Shown here: positions 17,149-25,919 of the stretch, in pieces
Layout of the letters: each line of letters opens with the position of its first letter
Position numbering within the stretch: the first letter of the stretch is position 1
Assembly: GCA_905478765.1 (NCBI GenBank)
Contig: CAJQJY010000006.1
Span: 101,479 to 165,478, forward strand
DNA length: 64,000 nucleotides
Direction: 5' to 3'
From: an uncultured Flavobacteriales bacterium
GTDB taxonomy: Bacteria; Bacteroidota; Bacteroidia; Flavobacteriales; BACL11
Program-made: the position numbers and the translations under genes
The notes under the pieces: model-generated
Told to the model about the DNA's origin: nothing
The model's input: the letters and a program-made list of their open reading frames with translations, nothing else
Database searches by the model: none

Positions 17149-17153
17149 TAAAT

Positions 17154-17393
17154 ATGCATGCACCAAAACTTCCATCATTTTTTAAAACAGAAAATAGTAA
17201 AAGATTTATGTTTAAACCAAGGTATTATGATGAAAGTAAGGAACGTATTGAACAACTAAAAAAAGCAGGGAAATCTCCTCTAAAATTCAAAAGACAAAAG
17301 ATGAAACATCCAGCGCAAAAAGGAAGAGCAAGAATAATTATATTTTTGATTATTATTTTATCTTTGTTTGCATACAAATTCATCATTAATTAA
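17154..17393 (+). CDS. Hypothetical basic membrane-anchored protein upstream of mutL
   Basis: The 79 residues are strongly basic, with a MFKPRYYDESKERI segment near 19 and a single C-terminal hydrophobic helix (about 60-77). Similar short proteins sit next to mutL in flavobacteria and are sometimes misnamed riboflavin synthase subunit beta; I see nothing that supports such an activity. A tail-anchored protein with a cytoplasmic basic domain is what the sequence shows. It heads a five-gene row. Confidence 0.75.
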   Translation: MHAPKLPSFFKTENSKRFMFKPRYYDESKERIEQLKKAGKSPLKFKRQKMKHPAQKGRARIIIFLIIILSLFAYKFIIN

Positions 17394-17406
17394 GACAGAT
17401 TTTACA

Positions 17407-19152
17407 TTGGATATCATTCAATTATTACCAGATCATGTAGCTAATCAAATTGCAGCCGGAGAAGTAATTCAAAGGCCAGCATCAGCTGTAAAAGAAATGC
17501 TAGAAAATGCATTGGATGCAGGAGGATCTGAAATAAAATTATTCGTAAAAGACGCAGGGAAAACACTTTTGCAAGTAGTCGATAATGGATGTGGAATGAG
17601 CGAAACAGATGTTAGAATGTGTTTTGAACGCCATGCAACATCAAAAATTAAATCAGCAGATGATTTATTTGAAATACAAACTATGGGATTTAGAGGAGAG
17701 GCAATGGCGTCAATTGCTGCTATTGCTCATGTTGAAGTCAACACAAAGTTGACATCTAAAGAATTTGGAACTCATTTAATCATTGAAGGAAGTGAAATAA
17801 AAACACATGATGATTGTGCAACAGCTAATGGAACATCAATAAAAGTTAAAAACCTTTTTTATAATGTTCCAGCAAGGAGAAATTTCTTAAAATCTGATAA
17901 AGTTGAGATGCGACATATAACTGAGGAATTCACAAGAGTATCACTAGCAAATCCGAATGTAAAAATGCAAATGTTTCATAACAATAACGAGATTTTTCAT
18001 CTTCCAATAATTAATTTCAGACAAAGGATAGTTAATATTATTGGTGGTAAAAAAAATGAAAATTTAGTACCAATTGAAGAAGAAACTACTGTTGTTAAAA
18101 TTGATGGATTTGTAGGAAAACCAGAGTCTGCAAAAAGAACAAGAGGTGAACAATACTTTTTCGTAAATGGTCGATTCATAAAAAGTAACTATTTAAATCA
18201 TGCAGTTAGTAAGGCATTTGAAGAATTGATTCCTCATAATTACTTCCCATCTTATTTTATTAATTTAGATATTGATCCAAAATTAATTGACATCAATATT
18301 CATCCTACAAAAACGGAAGTAAAGTTTGAAGATGAACAAGCAATTTATGCAATTATTAGAGCTTGTGTAAAACGATCATTAGGCGCTTACAATATTGCTC
18401 CAACTCTTGATTTTTCTCAAGAAATTTCATTTGACTTAGAAGATAAACAAACAACAATAAAAGAACCAACAATTAAGGTTGATTCATCTTACAATCCCTT
18501 CGAAAATAAAAGCGAAAACCAACCAAAACAAACAGAGGGAAAAGCAGAAGAAGAATGGGAAACTCTTTCTTTTGAAGAAAATTTTGTTCCAGAATTCGAA
18601 AATACTGATTTGCAACAGATAGGAAACCATTTTATAGCTGTGCCAAATTCTAATGGGTTGCTTTTAATACACCAAAGAAGAGCACACAAAAGAATCCTAT
18701 TCGAATATTTCACAAAGGTTTTAAATAGCAACAAAGGACAATCTCAACAATTATTATTTCCCAAAGAAATTGAATTGAATAAATCAGAAATTGAAATAAT
18801 TACCTATATGACTGATGAATTGAAGAAAGTTGGATTTAATTTTGAGGTAAAAGAAAACCACATTTCAATAAGCGGAATTCCTCCAGAATGCCAAGAGGAA
18901 AACTTGCAATTTGTAATTGAAAATTTAATTGAACAACATAAAAATTCAGAAGATTTACTAACTGAACAACAAAATACTTTAGCAGTTTCACTTGCAACTT
19001 CTCTTGCTATAAATGAAGTAAAAAAGTTAAGATCTGAAGAAATGATTGGTTTAAAAAATGAATTGCTAAAATGCGACATACCAAGCGTTTGCCCAATTGG
19101 AAGACGAACAATGATCAATTTAAAAACTGCTGATTTAGAAAAATACTTTTAA
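17407..19152 (+). CDS. mutL: DNA mismatch repair protein MutL, degenerate endonuclease motif
   Basis: The N-terminal GHKL ATPase is intact: QIAAGEVIQRPASAVKEML, DNGCGM, GFRGEAMASI and the NVPARRNFLK loop (about residues 10-160). A linker and dimerisation domain follow (about 410-580). The usual metal-binding motif DQHA(x)2ER(x)4E reads HQRRAHKRILFE, so the first Asp and the first Glu are replaced. There is no ATG: the track start at 17368 and my choice at 17407 are both TTG. The latter gives the standard N-terminus and lies 14 bases after the preceding gene. Product about 581 residues. Confidence 0.93.
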   Translation: MDIIQLLPDHVANQIAAGEVIQRPASAVKEMLENALDAGGSEIKLFVKDAGKTLLQVVDNGCGMSETDVRMCFERHATSKIKSADDLFEIQTMGFRGEAMASIAAIAHVEVNTKLTSKEFGTHLIIEGSEIKTHDDCATANGTSIKVKNLFYNVPARRNFLKSDKVEMRHITEEFTRVSLANPNVKMQMFHNNNEIFHLPIINFRQRIVNIIGGKKNENLVPIEEETTVVKIDGFVGKPESAKRTRGEQYFFVNGRFIKSNYLNHAVSKAFEELIPHNYFPSYFINLDIDPKLIDINIHPTKTEVKFEDEQAIYAIIRACVKRSLGAYNIAPTLDFSQEISFDLEDKQTTIKEPTIKVDSSYNPFENKSENQPKQTEGKAEEEWETLSFEENFVPEFENTDLQQIGNHFIAVPNSNGLLLIHQRRAHKRILFEYFTKVLNSNKGQSQQLLFPKEIELNKSEIEIITYMTDELKKVGFNFEVKENHISISGIPPECQEENLQFVIENLIEQHKNSEDLLTEQQNTLAVSLATSLAINEVKKLRSEEMIGLKNELLKCDIPSVCPIGRRTMINLKTADLEKYF

Positions 19153-19153
19153 C

Positions 19154-19891
19154 ATGTACAGACCAACATCATTTAGAGAATTACCAGAAATAATTAAGAA
19201 CCTATTAATTATAAATGGACTATTATTCTTTGCAACTATTTCTTTAGAAAGTTATGGGATTGACCTTACACAGCTTTTAGGTTTACATCAGTTTCAGTCA
19301 GAAGATTTTATGCCTCATCAATTGATTACGCATTTCTTTATGCACGGAAATTTTACTCATTTATTCTTCAATATGTTTGCTCTTTGGATGTTCGGTAAAA
19401 TTCTGGAAAATGTATGGGGAGCTAAACGATTTCTTATTTATTACATAATAACAGCTTTAGGAGCTGCCGCACTTCACTTAGGAGTTAGTCAGTATGAAAT
19501 AATGAGTTTGCAATCGCAAATTAACCCTTCAGATCTAAATATTTTACTAGAAAACGGAAGAAATGTTTTGGAAGGCAATCAAAACTACACTAATGCTTTA
19601 ATGGGAAAATTAAATCTATTAATTAACACCCCAACTGTTGGTGCATCAGGAGCTGTTTTTGGTATTCTATTAGCATTTGGAATGTTGTTCCCTAATACAC
19701 TCCTATACATCTACTTTGCTATTCCTATAAAAGCAAAATATTTTGTAATGATTTATGGAGCATTAGAGCTATATTTAGGATTAAGCAATAATCCAGCTGA
19801 CAATGTTGCTCACTTTGCACACTTAGGAGGAATGCTTTTTGGCTTTATATTATTAAAATATTGGCAAAAAGATAGAAATACATTTTATTAA
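19154..19891 (+). CDS. Rhomboid family intramembrane serine protease, copy 1
   Basis: This 245-residue membrane protein has about six helices. It has the oxyanion-side HFFMHGNFTHLFFNM motif near 60, catalytic Ser in VGASGAVFG near 165, and catalytic His in VAHFAHLGG near 220. All rhomboid residues are present, so it should cleave helices within the membrane. The loop between the early helices is longer than usual (about residues 115-150). It is one base after mutL and overlaps the next rhomboid gene by one base. Confidence 0.95.
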   Translation: MYRPTSFRELPEIIKNLLIINGLLFFATISLESYGIDLTQLLGLHQFQSEDFMPHQLITHFFMHGNFTHLFFNMFALWMFGKILENVWGAKRFLIYYIITALGAAALHLGVSQYEIMSLQSQINPSDLNILLENGRNVLEGNQNYTNALMGKLNLLINTPTVGASGAVFGILLAFGMLFPNTLLYIYFAIPIKAKYFVMIYGALELYLGLSNNPADNVAHFAHLGGMLFGFILLKYWQKDRNTFY

Positions 19892-20769
19892 TGGATAATA
19901 TTTTAAATAATCTAAAACACGAATTTAAGAAAGGTACTATCTTAAATAAACTCATCTATATTAATGTAGGGATGTTTTTATTATTCAGCATATTAGGAGT
20001 TATATCTTTTATGTTTCAGTTTGATATTTCCCCATTATTAAACAAACTTTACTTACCAGCAGAAAATAGCAGGCTTATCAGTCAGCCATGGACTTTCATT
20101 ACTTATATGTTTTTACATAGTGGGTTTATGCACCTTTTATTTAACATGTTGTGGCTGCATTTTGGCGGAAAAATATTTTTGCAATACTTACATCCAAAAC
20201 AACTTTTAAGCACTTATATTCTAGGAGGATTTAGTGGTGGATTACTTTTCATAATTGCATACAATTACATACCCTCTTTACAAGGACACCTTTATGGATC
20301 ACAAGCTTTGGGAGCATCAGCTTCAGTACTAGCAATTATTGTTGCAATTGCAACTTACACGCCCAATTATAGCGTTCAGTTTCCATTTATAGGGTTTGTA
20401 AAACTAAAACACATTGCAATCTTTAGTGTCGCTTTGGATATCATCAGCATTCCTAAAGGAAATACTGGAGGACATATAGCGCATATTGGAGGAGCTATTT
20501 TCGGATATATCTACATTAAACAGTTACAAAAAGGAAATGATTTTAGTACAGGTTTTTCTAACTTCCTTGAAAGGCTATTCAACACTTTTAAAAATAAAAG
20601 TAAACTAAAAACGGTACATAAAAGAGCTAGAACTGATTATGAGTTTAACGCAGGAAAATCAGCTCAACAAAAAGAGATTGACAAGGTTTTAGAGAAAATC
20701 TCAAAATCAGGATATGAAAGCTTAAGTAAAAAAGAAAAAGCAACACTATTTAGTGCGAGTAAAAAATAG
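19891..20769 (+). CDS. Rhomboid family intramembrane serine protease, copy 2
   Basis: The 292-residue protein has the same layout: FLHSGFMHLLFNM near 75, Ser in LGASASVLA near 145, and His in GGHIAHIGG near 190. It carries an additional cytoplasmic tail of about 80 basic residues (after 210) with a conserved-looking DKVLEKISKSGYESL. The Ser motif GASAS is less common than GASG but keeps the nucleophile. The two tandem copies differ enough that they may have different substrates. Start ATG shares a base with the upstream stop. Confidence 0.95.
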   Translation: MDNILNNLKHEFKKGTILNKLIYINVGMFLLFSILGVISFMFQFDISPLLNKLYLPAENSRLISQPWTFITYMFLHSGFMHLLFNMLWLHFGGKIFLQYLHPKQLLSTYILGGFSGGLLFIIAYNYIPSLQGHLYGSQALGASASVLAIIVAIATYTPNYSVQFPFIGFVKLKHIAIFSVALDIISIPKGNTGGHIAHIGGAIFGYIYIKQLQKGNDFSTGFSNFLERLFNTFKNKSKLKTVHKRARTDYEFNAGKSAQQKEIDKVLEKISKSGYESLSKKEKATLFSASKK

Positions 20770-21819
20770 ATGAAAGGGTTATCATTAATTAACAAGTTAC
20801 TTTATTTGATAAACTCCCTGAGTTTATTTACACTACTACTCTCCTATTTATCTCCATTTATAAGCCCAACTATATTTTGGCCTATCTCATTTATTGGCTT
20901 ATTATTTCCAATTTTATATCTAGTTAATTTGGCTTTTTTTATCTACTGGATTATTGGATTTAAAAAACCTATGTGGGCAAATCTTATTATTCTTTTATTA
21001 GGAATAGGAAATATTGGAGCATATTTCGGAACAAACCCTGATGCTACATCATCAAAAAAAAATACGAAAATATTATCCTATAACGTAAGGCTCTTTAACA
21101 GATATGAATGGTTAGAAAAACCGAATGTGAAAGAAGATATTTTTAGTTTTTTTAAAGAAGAAAATCCTGATATTTTGTGCATACAAGAATTTTATAGTCC
21201 CAATGAAATTCCAGACTTAAACTATCCTTACAGACATATAGGATTGCAAAGTAAAACGAGCCAATGGCATATGGCTATTTACAGCAAACACACTCAGATA
21301 AAAAAGAAAACTGTAAGCATAAAAGGGGAACGGATGAACAACACTTGTATCTATTCTGATATGATAATAAATGAAGATACAGTTAGAGTTTACAACATAC
21401 ATCTAGCTAGCAATTGGTTTAAAAATACTGACTATTCATTTATTCAAAATCCACAGAAAGCAAAAATAAAAGAAGGAATTATTGGAATTACAAAAAGAAT
21501 GAAAAGCAGTTTTATTAAGAGAGCTGAAGAAGTAGAAATAATAAAACAGCACATGGCCAATTGCACTTATCCGATTATAGTTTGTGGAGATTTTAATGAC
21601 ACTCCTCTCTCCTATGCATACAACTCAATAAAAGGAGATTTGAGTGATGCATTTAGAATATCAGGAAAAGGAATTGGTAATAGTTTTGTGAAAATTCCAG
21701 CTTTAAGAATTGACTACATTTTGCATGACAATGAACTAAAGAGTATCAATTACCAAAAGCACAAACAAGTCCTTTCTGATCATTATGCTGTAAGTTGCGA
21801 AATTGAAATTGGAAATTAG
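20770..21819 (+). CDS. Endonuclease/exonuclease/phosphatase family membrane protein
   Basis: Three hydrophobic helices (about 1-85) precede an EEP domain (about 95-345): SYNVRLFNRYE, LCIQEFY with the metal Glu, YNIHLAS, CGDFNDTPLS and a final SDHYAV. The catalytic residues look intact, so a metal-dependent phosphodiesterase or phosphatase is expected. The substrate could be nucleic acid, lipid or inositol phosphates. Its start follows the rhomboid stop directly, in the mutL row. Confidence 0.92.
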   Translation: MKGLSLINKLLYLINSLSLFTLLLSYLSPFISPTIFWPISFIGLLFPILYLVNLAFFIYWIIGFKKPMWANLIILLLGIGNIGAYFGTNPDATSSKKNTKILSYNVRLFNRYEWLEKPNVKEDIFSFFKEENPDILCIQEFYSPNEIPDLNYPYRHIGLQSKTSQWHMAIYSKHTQIKKKTVSIKGERMNNTCIYSDMIINEDTVRVYNIHLASNWFKNTDYSFIQNPQKAKIKEGIIGITKRMKSSFIKRAEEVEIIKQHMANCTYPIIVCGDFNDTPLSYAYNSIKGDLSDAFRISGKGIGNSFVKIPALRIDYILHDNELKSINYQKHKQVLSDHYAVSCEIEIGN

Positions 21820-21870
21820 TCTAAATATTTTAGTATTTAAATATCAGAGTAAAAACTAACAACTAATTAT

Positions 21871-21878
21871 TATCTTTA
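21871..21878 (+). promoter_or_regulatory. Possible -7 box of rsmE
   Basis: TATCTTTA matches TAnnTTTG at 7 of 8 positions and ends 4 bases before the rsmE ATG. It could start the short rsmE-DUF4159 unit. Confidence 0.25.
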
Positions 21879-21882
21879 CCCC

Positions 21883-22575
21883 ATGCAACTATTCTTCACA
21901 GCAAACCCAGAGAGCGAAATTGTTCTTTCCAAGGAGGAAAGCAAGCATGCTACTAAAGTTTTAAGAAAAAAAGAAGGGGACATACTTAACTTTACTGACG
22001 GAAAAGGTGGTTTTTACAAAGCTGAAATAACAGTAGCTGATACTAAAAAATGCAGGCTGCAAATTATTAGTAGCGAACAAAAACCAAAACAACACAACTA
22101 CCATTTACACATTGCTATTGCTCCAACAAAAAACATGGATAGGTACGAGTGGTTTTTGGAAAAAGCAACTGAAATTGGTATAGATGAAATTACCCCTATT
22201 ATTTGTGAACGCTCTGAGAGAAAAGTAATTAAAGCAGAAAGATGCAACAGAATTTTACTTTCTGCTATGAAACAATCCTTAAAATTGCATTTACCAAAAC
22301 TGAATGAAACAATTACATTAAAAGACTTTTTAAAACAAGATTTTGAAGGAAATAAATACATTGCTCATTGTGGAGATGGAGAGAAAACAAAATTAAGAAA
22401 AGAAGAAAAAGCAAATAAAACTACAGTTTTGATAGGGCCTGAAGGCGACTTCTCTGCTGGGGAAATTGAACTGGCTTTGCAAAACCAATTTAAAACAACA
22501 AGTTTGGGGACAAGTAGATTGCGTACAGAAACAGCAGGGCTAGTAGCTGTCCATACTATAAATTTAAAATACTAG
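21883..22575 (+). CDS. rsmE: 16S rRNA (uracil(1498)-N(3))-methyltransferase
   Basis: The 230-residue SPOUT methyltransferase has an N-terminal PUA-like domain (about 1-70, with LSKEESKHATKVLR). The knotted C-terminal domain has ATEIGIDEI, ERSERK, LIGPEGDFS and LGTSRLRTETAG at its end. It acts as a dimer on the small ribosomal subunit. Length and motifs are normal. It is one base before the DUF4159 gene. Confidence 0.96.
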   Translation: MQLFFTANPESEIVLSKEESKHATKVLRKKEGDILNFTDGKGGFYKAEITVADTKKCRLQIISSEQKPKQHNYHLHIAIAPTKNMDRYEWFLEKATEIGIDEITPIICERSERKVIKAERCNRILLSAMKQSLKLHLPKLNETITLKDFLKQDFEGNKYIAHCGDGEKTKLRKEEKANKTTVLIGPEGDFSAGEIELALQNQFKTTSLGTSRLRTETAGLVAVHTINLKY

Positions 22576-22576
22576 A

Positions 22577-23224
22577 ATGAAAAAGCTATTTTTAATATTA
22601 ATGTCACTTCCAATTCTATTAATTGGGCAAAACACTTACCAAATAGCAGTACTTAAATATAATGGTGGAGGTGATTGGTACGCAAATCCTACTGCACTGC
22701 CCAACCTTATTGCTTTTGCAAACGAGAACATAGGTACTAACATAAAAACTAAACCAGCAACTGTAGAAGTTGGAAGTAGCGCTATTTTTAATTATCCTTA
22801 TTTACACATGACAGGGCACGGAAATGTAGTATTCAATTCCAGTGAAGCTGAGAATTTACGCACTTACCTTTTAGCAGGCGGCTTCCTACATATAGATGAT
22901 AATTACGGAATGGATGCTTTTGTTCGTACAGAAATAAGAAAAGTTTTTCCTGAAACTGATTTAGTTGAACTTCCAACTAATCATCCTATTTTTCATGGGA
23001 AATATGAGTTTCCTAATGGCTTACCAAAAATCCATGAGCATGATGCAAGTCCTGCTAAAGCTTATGCAATAATTGTTGATGGGCGTTTAGTTTGTCTTTA
23101 CACTTTTGAATCAGATATTGGTGATGGTTGGGAAGATGCAGAGGTCCATAATGACAGTGATCATATAAGACAAAAAGCACTACAAATGGGAGCAAATATT
23201 TTGGAGTATGTGTTCTCTAACTAA
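22577..23224 (+). CDS. DUF4159 domain-containing exported protein
   Basis: A signal peptide (MKKLFLILMSLPILLIG) is followed by a DUF4159 domain: IAVLKYNGGGDWYANPTALPNL, LHMTGHGNVVF, GGFLHIDDNYGMDAF and PIFHGKYEF. The fold resembles glutamine amidotransferase-like domains, but no catalytic Cys is visible. The family's role is not known; a periplasmic location is indicated. Its last four bases overlap the convergent YbbR-like gene. Confidence 0.9.
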   Translation: MKKLFLILMSLPILLIGQNTYQIAVLKYNGGGDWYANPTALPNLIAFANENIGTNIKTKPATVEVGSSAIFNYPYLHMTGHGNVVFNSSEAENLRTYLLAGGFLHIDDNYGMDAFVRTEIRKVFPETDLVELPTNHPIFHGKYEFPNGLPKIHEHDASPAKAYAIIVDGRLVCLYTFESDIGDGWEDAEVHNDSDHIRQKALQMGANILEYVFSN

Positions 23225-24204
23225 TCTTTAATCAACAAAAACTCAACTTCTTGCGGATAGAGACGCTCAAGTTTCACAAAAGACGGCAGGTTATTTATCT
23301 GTACTTTTAATCTTTTGGTGTTTTCATCTAGTTCAGATGCATCAACTGTAATTTTTAAAAAATCTGTTTTTAAGAAATTATACTTGCTCTTTGGCAAGCG
23401 AATAGTAGCACTAATCTCATTAGGAAACAACTTCAATGTATAACCTTTTTTAAGATTTTCGACTTTAACTTTTTGAGTCATTTTCTGCTCAATAAACTGC
23501 TCAACATTTATGGTTACACTTAATTCCGTTTCTTTAGTTTGTAATCCTTCAGGAATTATCAAATCAACTTTAATACTAGTATTCTCAAAAACATTATCAA
23601 TTTTTAAAAGTTCAGTGGAAATTTCAGTTAATGAATCTAATACATTTTGATCTCCATAAATCGTGATTTTTTCAGGATTTAACTGGATTTCTGATGACAA
23701 CCAATATTCGCTTTTTAAAGTAATATCATCAAACAACTTTATAGGTACTTCTTTTTTTGTTTTATTAGCAAAAGGAACAATTAATCGTTCAGGACTTAAA
23801 TCCATTATTTCCATTGAACTTCCTAAAATCTTAGCTACTTTTTCTCTTTTTGAATTTAAAATCCAAAATAAATTCTTACCATTTTTAAAAGGTTTAGAGT
23901 TAGCAATTTCATAGTCCAGTTTTAATGTCTTGAAATTAAAAAAATGATAAAAAACAATTGAGAATCCTGGAGCTTTTACCCTAGCTTCTATAAAATCAAT
24001 TGGGGGATTAATCTCAACTAAATCAACAGGGTAATTCTTGTAATTTACAGTAACGGAAAGAGTTGTTTCGTGTGTTTTTGAAAGCATACTCAAGAACCAA
24101 AAGGAGAAGGAAATAAAAAGAAAAAGTGAATAAGTATTGAACTTCTTATTTTTTGCAACTGACTTAAAAAAATGAGCTATTGATTTTTTTAAGTTGCTAG
24201 ACAT
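23221..24204 (-). CDS. YbbR-like domain-containing protein
   Basis: The 327-residue protein has an N-terminal membrane helix (about 23-42) and then repeated beta-rich YbbR-like units. Examples are LIVPFANKTKKEVPIKLF near 136 and IDNVFENTSIKVDLIIPEGL near 205. YbbR units occur in CdaR, the regulator of the diadenylate cyclase CdaA, but no CdaA lies here, so I do not claim that role. It follows yajC with a one-base overlap, a normal Bacteroidota order. Confidence 0.88.
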   Translation of the reverse strand: MSSNLKKSIAHFFKSVAKNKKFNTYSLFLFISFSFWFLSMLSKTHETTLSVTVNYKNYPVDLVEINPPIDFIEARVKAPGFSIVFYHFFNFKTLKLDYEIANSKPFKNGKNLFWILNSKREKVAKILGSSMEIMDLSPERLIVPFANKTKKEVPIKLFDDITLKSEYWLSSEIQLNPEKITIYGDQNVLDSLTEISTELLKIDNVFENTSIKVDLIIPEGLQTKETELSVTINVEQFIEQKMTQKVKVENLKKGYTLKLFPNEISATIRLPKSKYNFLKTDFLKITVDASELDENTKRLKVQINNLPSFVKLERLYPQEVEFLLIKD

Positions 24205-24500
24205 TATTTTTGCTCTATACCAGCATCTCCACTCATTGATACTGCAGTTTTTTCAATTTTCAAAGTATTTCCTCCCATAACCTCAACAATAAAAGTATCT
24301 TCTTTTACATCATTAATTTTACCATGAATCCCTCCAATAGTAACCACTTTATCACCTTTTTTAAGTGCTGAACGATATTCACGCTCTTTTTTTTGTTTCT
24401 TAATTTGAGGACGAATCATAAAGAAATACATTACGGCAAAAATCATACCGAACATAATTAACGAACTCATACCTGTACCTGCTGCTTGTAATAAAATCAT
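24204..24500 (-). CDS. yajC: Preprotein translocase subunit YajC
   Basis: This is a 98-residue protein with one membrane helix (about 12-32) followed by the family's MIRPQIKKQKKEREYRSALKKGDKVVTIGGIHG. It is an accessory of the SecDF-YajC complex at the inner membrane. It is one base downstream of the DUF1573 gene and overlaps the YbbR-like gene. Confidence 0.95.
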   Translation of the reverse strand: MILLQAAGTGMSSLIMFGMIFAVMYFFMIRPQIKKQKKEREYRSALKKGDKVVTIGGIHGKINDVKEDTFIVEVMGGNTLKIEKTAVSMSGDAGIEQK

Positions 24501-24501
24501 A

Positions 24502-24957
24502 TTATTCTGTTTCTGGAACTAAAACAGTTCCTTTTATTGTTAAAACCTTTGTACTTGGAATAGCATTAGTAACCAAAGTTACTGTTTTGTTTTGCTTTCC
24601 TTTTTTATTTCCACTATTGAAAGTAACTTTAATTATTGCTTCATTACCTACTGCAACTGGTTCTTTTGGCCACTCAGGTACAGTACAACCACAACTTCCT
24701 TTTGCTGAACGAATTAATAAAGGTGCATCACCAGTATTTTTTAATATAAACTCTGTACTCACTGACTCGTTTTGATACATTTCACCAAAATCAAAAAAGT
24801 CCTGAGCAACTTCAATTACAGGCATTGCAACAGGATCAGCATTCTCATTTGCTGTTAGAGGATTATTTACTAAATCAATTGTTATTTTTTTATCATCAGA
24901 ATTAGAGCAAGATGCAAAAAAAATTACTGATAATATAAGGGTGAAAAATGTTTTCAT
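24502..24957 (-). CDS. DUF1573 domain-containing lipoprotein
   Basis: Signal peptide with lipobox IFFASC near residue 17 makes this a lipoprotein. The rest is a DUF1573 immunoglobulin-like domain with FDFGEMYQNESVSTEFILKN, CGCTVPEWP and VTFNSG. The family is widespread in Bacteroidota cell envelopes without a settled function. I set the start at ATG 24957 (151 residues); the track start at 24969 is a TTG. The gene lies between nusB and yajC. Confidence 0.92.
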   Translation of the reverse strand: MKTFFTLILSVIFFASCSNSDDKKITIDLVNNPLTANENADPVAMPVIEVAQDFFDFGEMYQNESVSTEFILKNTGDAPLLIRSAKGSCGCTVPEWPKEPVAVGNEAIIKVTFNSGNKKGKQNKTVTLVTNAIPSTKVLTIKGTVLVPETE

Positions 24958-24984
24958 AATGACTTTCAAAACTAAGTAATTTTA

Positions 24985-25914
24985 TTAAACTAAACCTCTA
25001 CCAATTTTTTTAATCTTTCCTTCTCTAGTATATGTCTTTACAAAATTATCTAAAAGCCCATTAACAAACAATTTGCTTTTTGGTGTGCTGTAGTATTTTG
25101 ATATTTCTATATACTCATTCATAGAAACTTTTATAGGTAAATCTGGCATTGATAAGATTTCTGCAAAAGCCATTTTTAAGAAAAGTTGATCCATTTTTGC
25201 TATACGATCAATTTCCCAATTTCTTGCAAATTTTATAATAATTTCTTCATAGTCGGAATTATTATTAATTGTATTTCTAAATAACTTTAATGCAAATTCT
25301 TTATCCGAACTGTCCTTAAAAGCTTCTTTTGTATCCATGCTTTTACCTTCTTTAATATCACCAAAAATAATAGCTGCAATAAATGGTAAATCATCTACCC
25401 AGTAAATACTTCTTTCTTCAAAAATATGATGAACAAGTTCATTTTTAAGAATGTAATCGTTTAGGGCATTAATAATAAATTTCTTATCAACCTCAACATC
25501 ATTATTTTCATTAGCAATATATTTTTGATACAAGTCAGACTGATAAAGTTCCTTAAACAACTTATGTACAATATCATGATCGTTTTTAATCCAAATACCA
25601 GAAAATTTTGCTACTTTATCCATCACATCCAAATCATTTCTAACACTTGTAATAATATCATTATCAACAAAACGAGTATTAGGATTTAAATCCAATGAAG
25701 TAGGTAGATACTTTTTCTTCCCTTCATCATAAAAATTATCAGCATGCTTTACAAGCTGAATCAATAATGAGATGATTACTAATTTTAGTTCTACTACTTC
25801 ATCAAAATGCTTTAGCATTGCTCTTTCAGCAACTGGCATTTCATTTACTTTAGTGGAAAGGTAAGAATATAATGACTGCATTACTTTTACTCTGATGTGT
25901 CTTCTACTTAACAT
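24985..25914 (-). CDS. nusB: Transcription antitermination factor NusB (long Bacteroidota form)
   Basis: The protein has 309 residues, twice the size of E. coli NusB. Start LSRRHIRVKVMQSLYSY and C-terminal ARNWEIDRIAKMDQLFLKMA plus NEYIEISKYYSTPKSKLFVNGLLD show the NusB fold spread over both ends with an inserted middle part. The long form is usual in this phylum. It works with NusE in rRNA antitermination. It precedes DUF1573 and yajC in one direction. Confidence 0.94.
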   Translation of the reverse strand: MLSRRHIRVKVMQSLYSYLSTKVNEMPVAERAMLKHFDEVVELKLVIISLLIQLVKHADNFYDEGKKKYLPTSLDLNPNTRFVDNDIITSVRNDLDVMDKVAKFSGIWIKNDHDIVHKLFKELYQSDLYQKYIANENNDVEVDKKFIINALNDYILKNELVHHIFEERSIYWVDDLPFIAAIIFGDIKEGKSMDTKEAFKDSSDKEFALKLFRNTINNNSDYEEIIIKFARNWEIDRIAKMDQLFLKMAFAEILSMPDLPIKVSMNEYIEISKYYSTPKSKLFVNGLLDNFVKTYTREGKIKKIGRGLV

Positions 25915-25919
25915 CTAAA

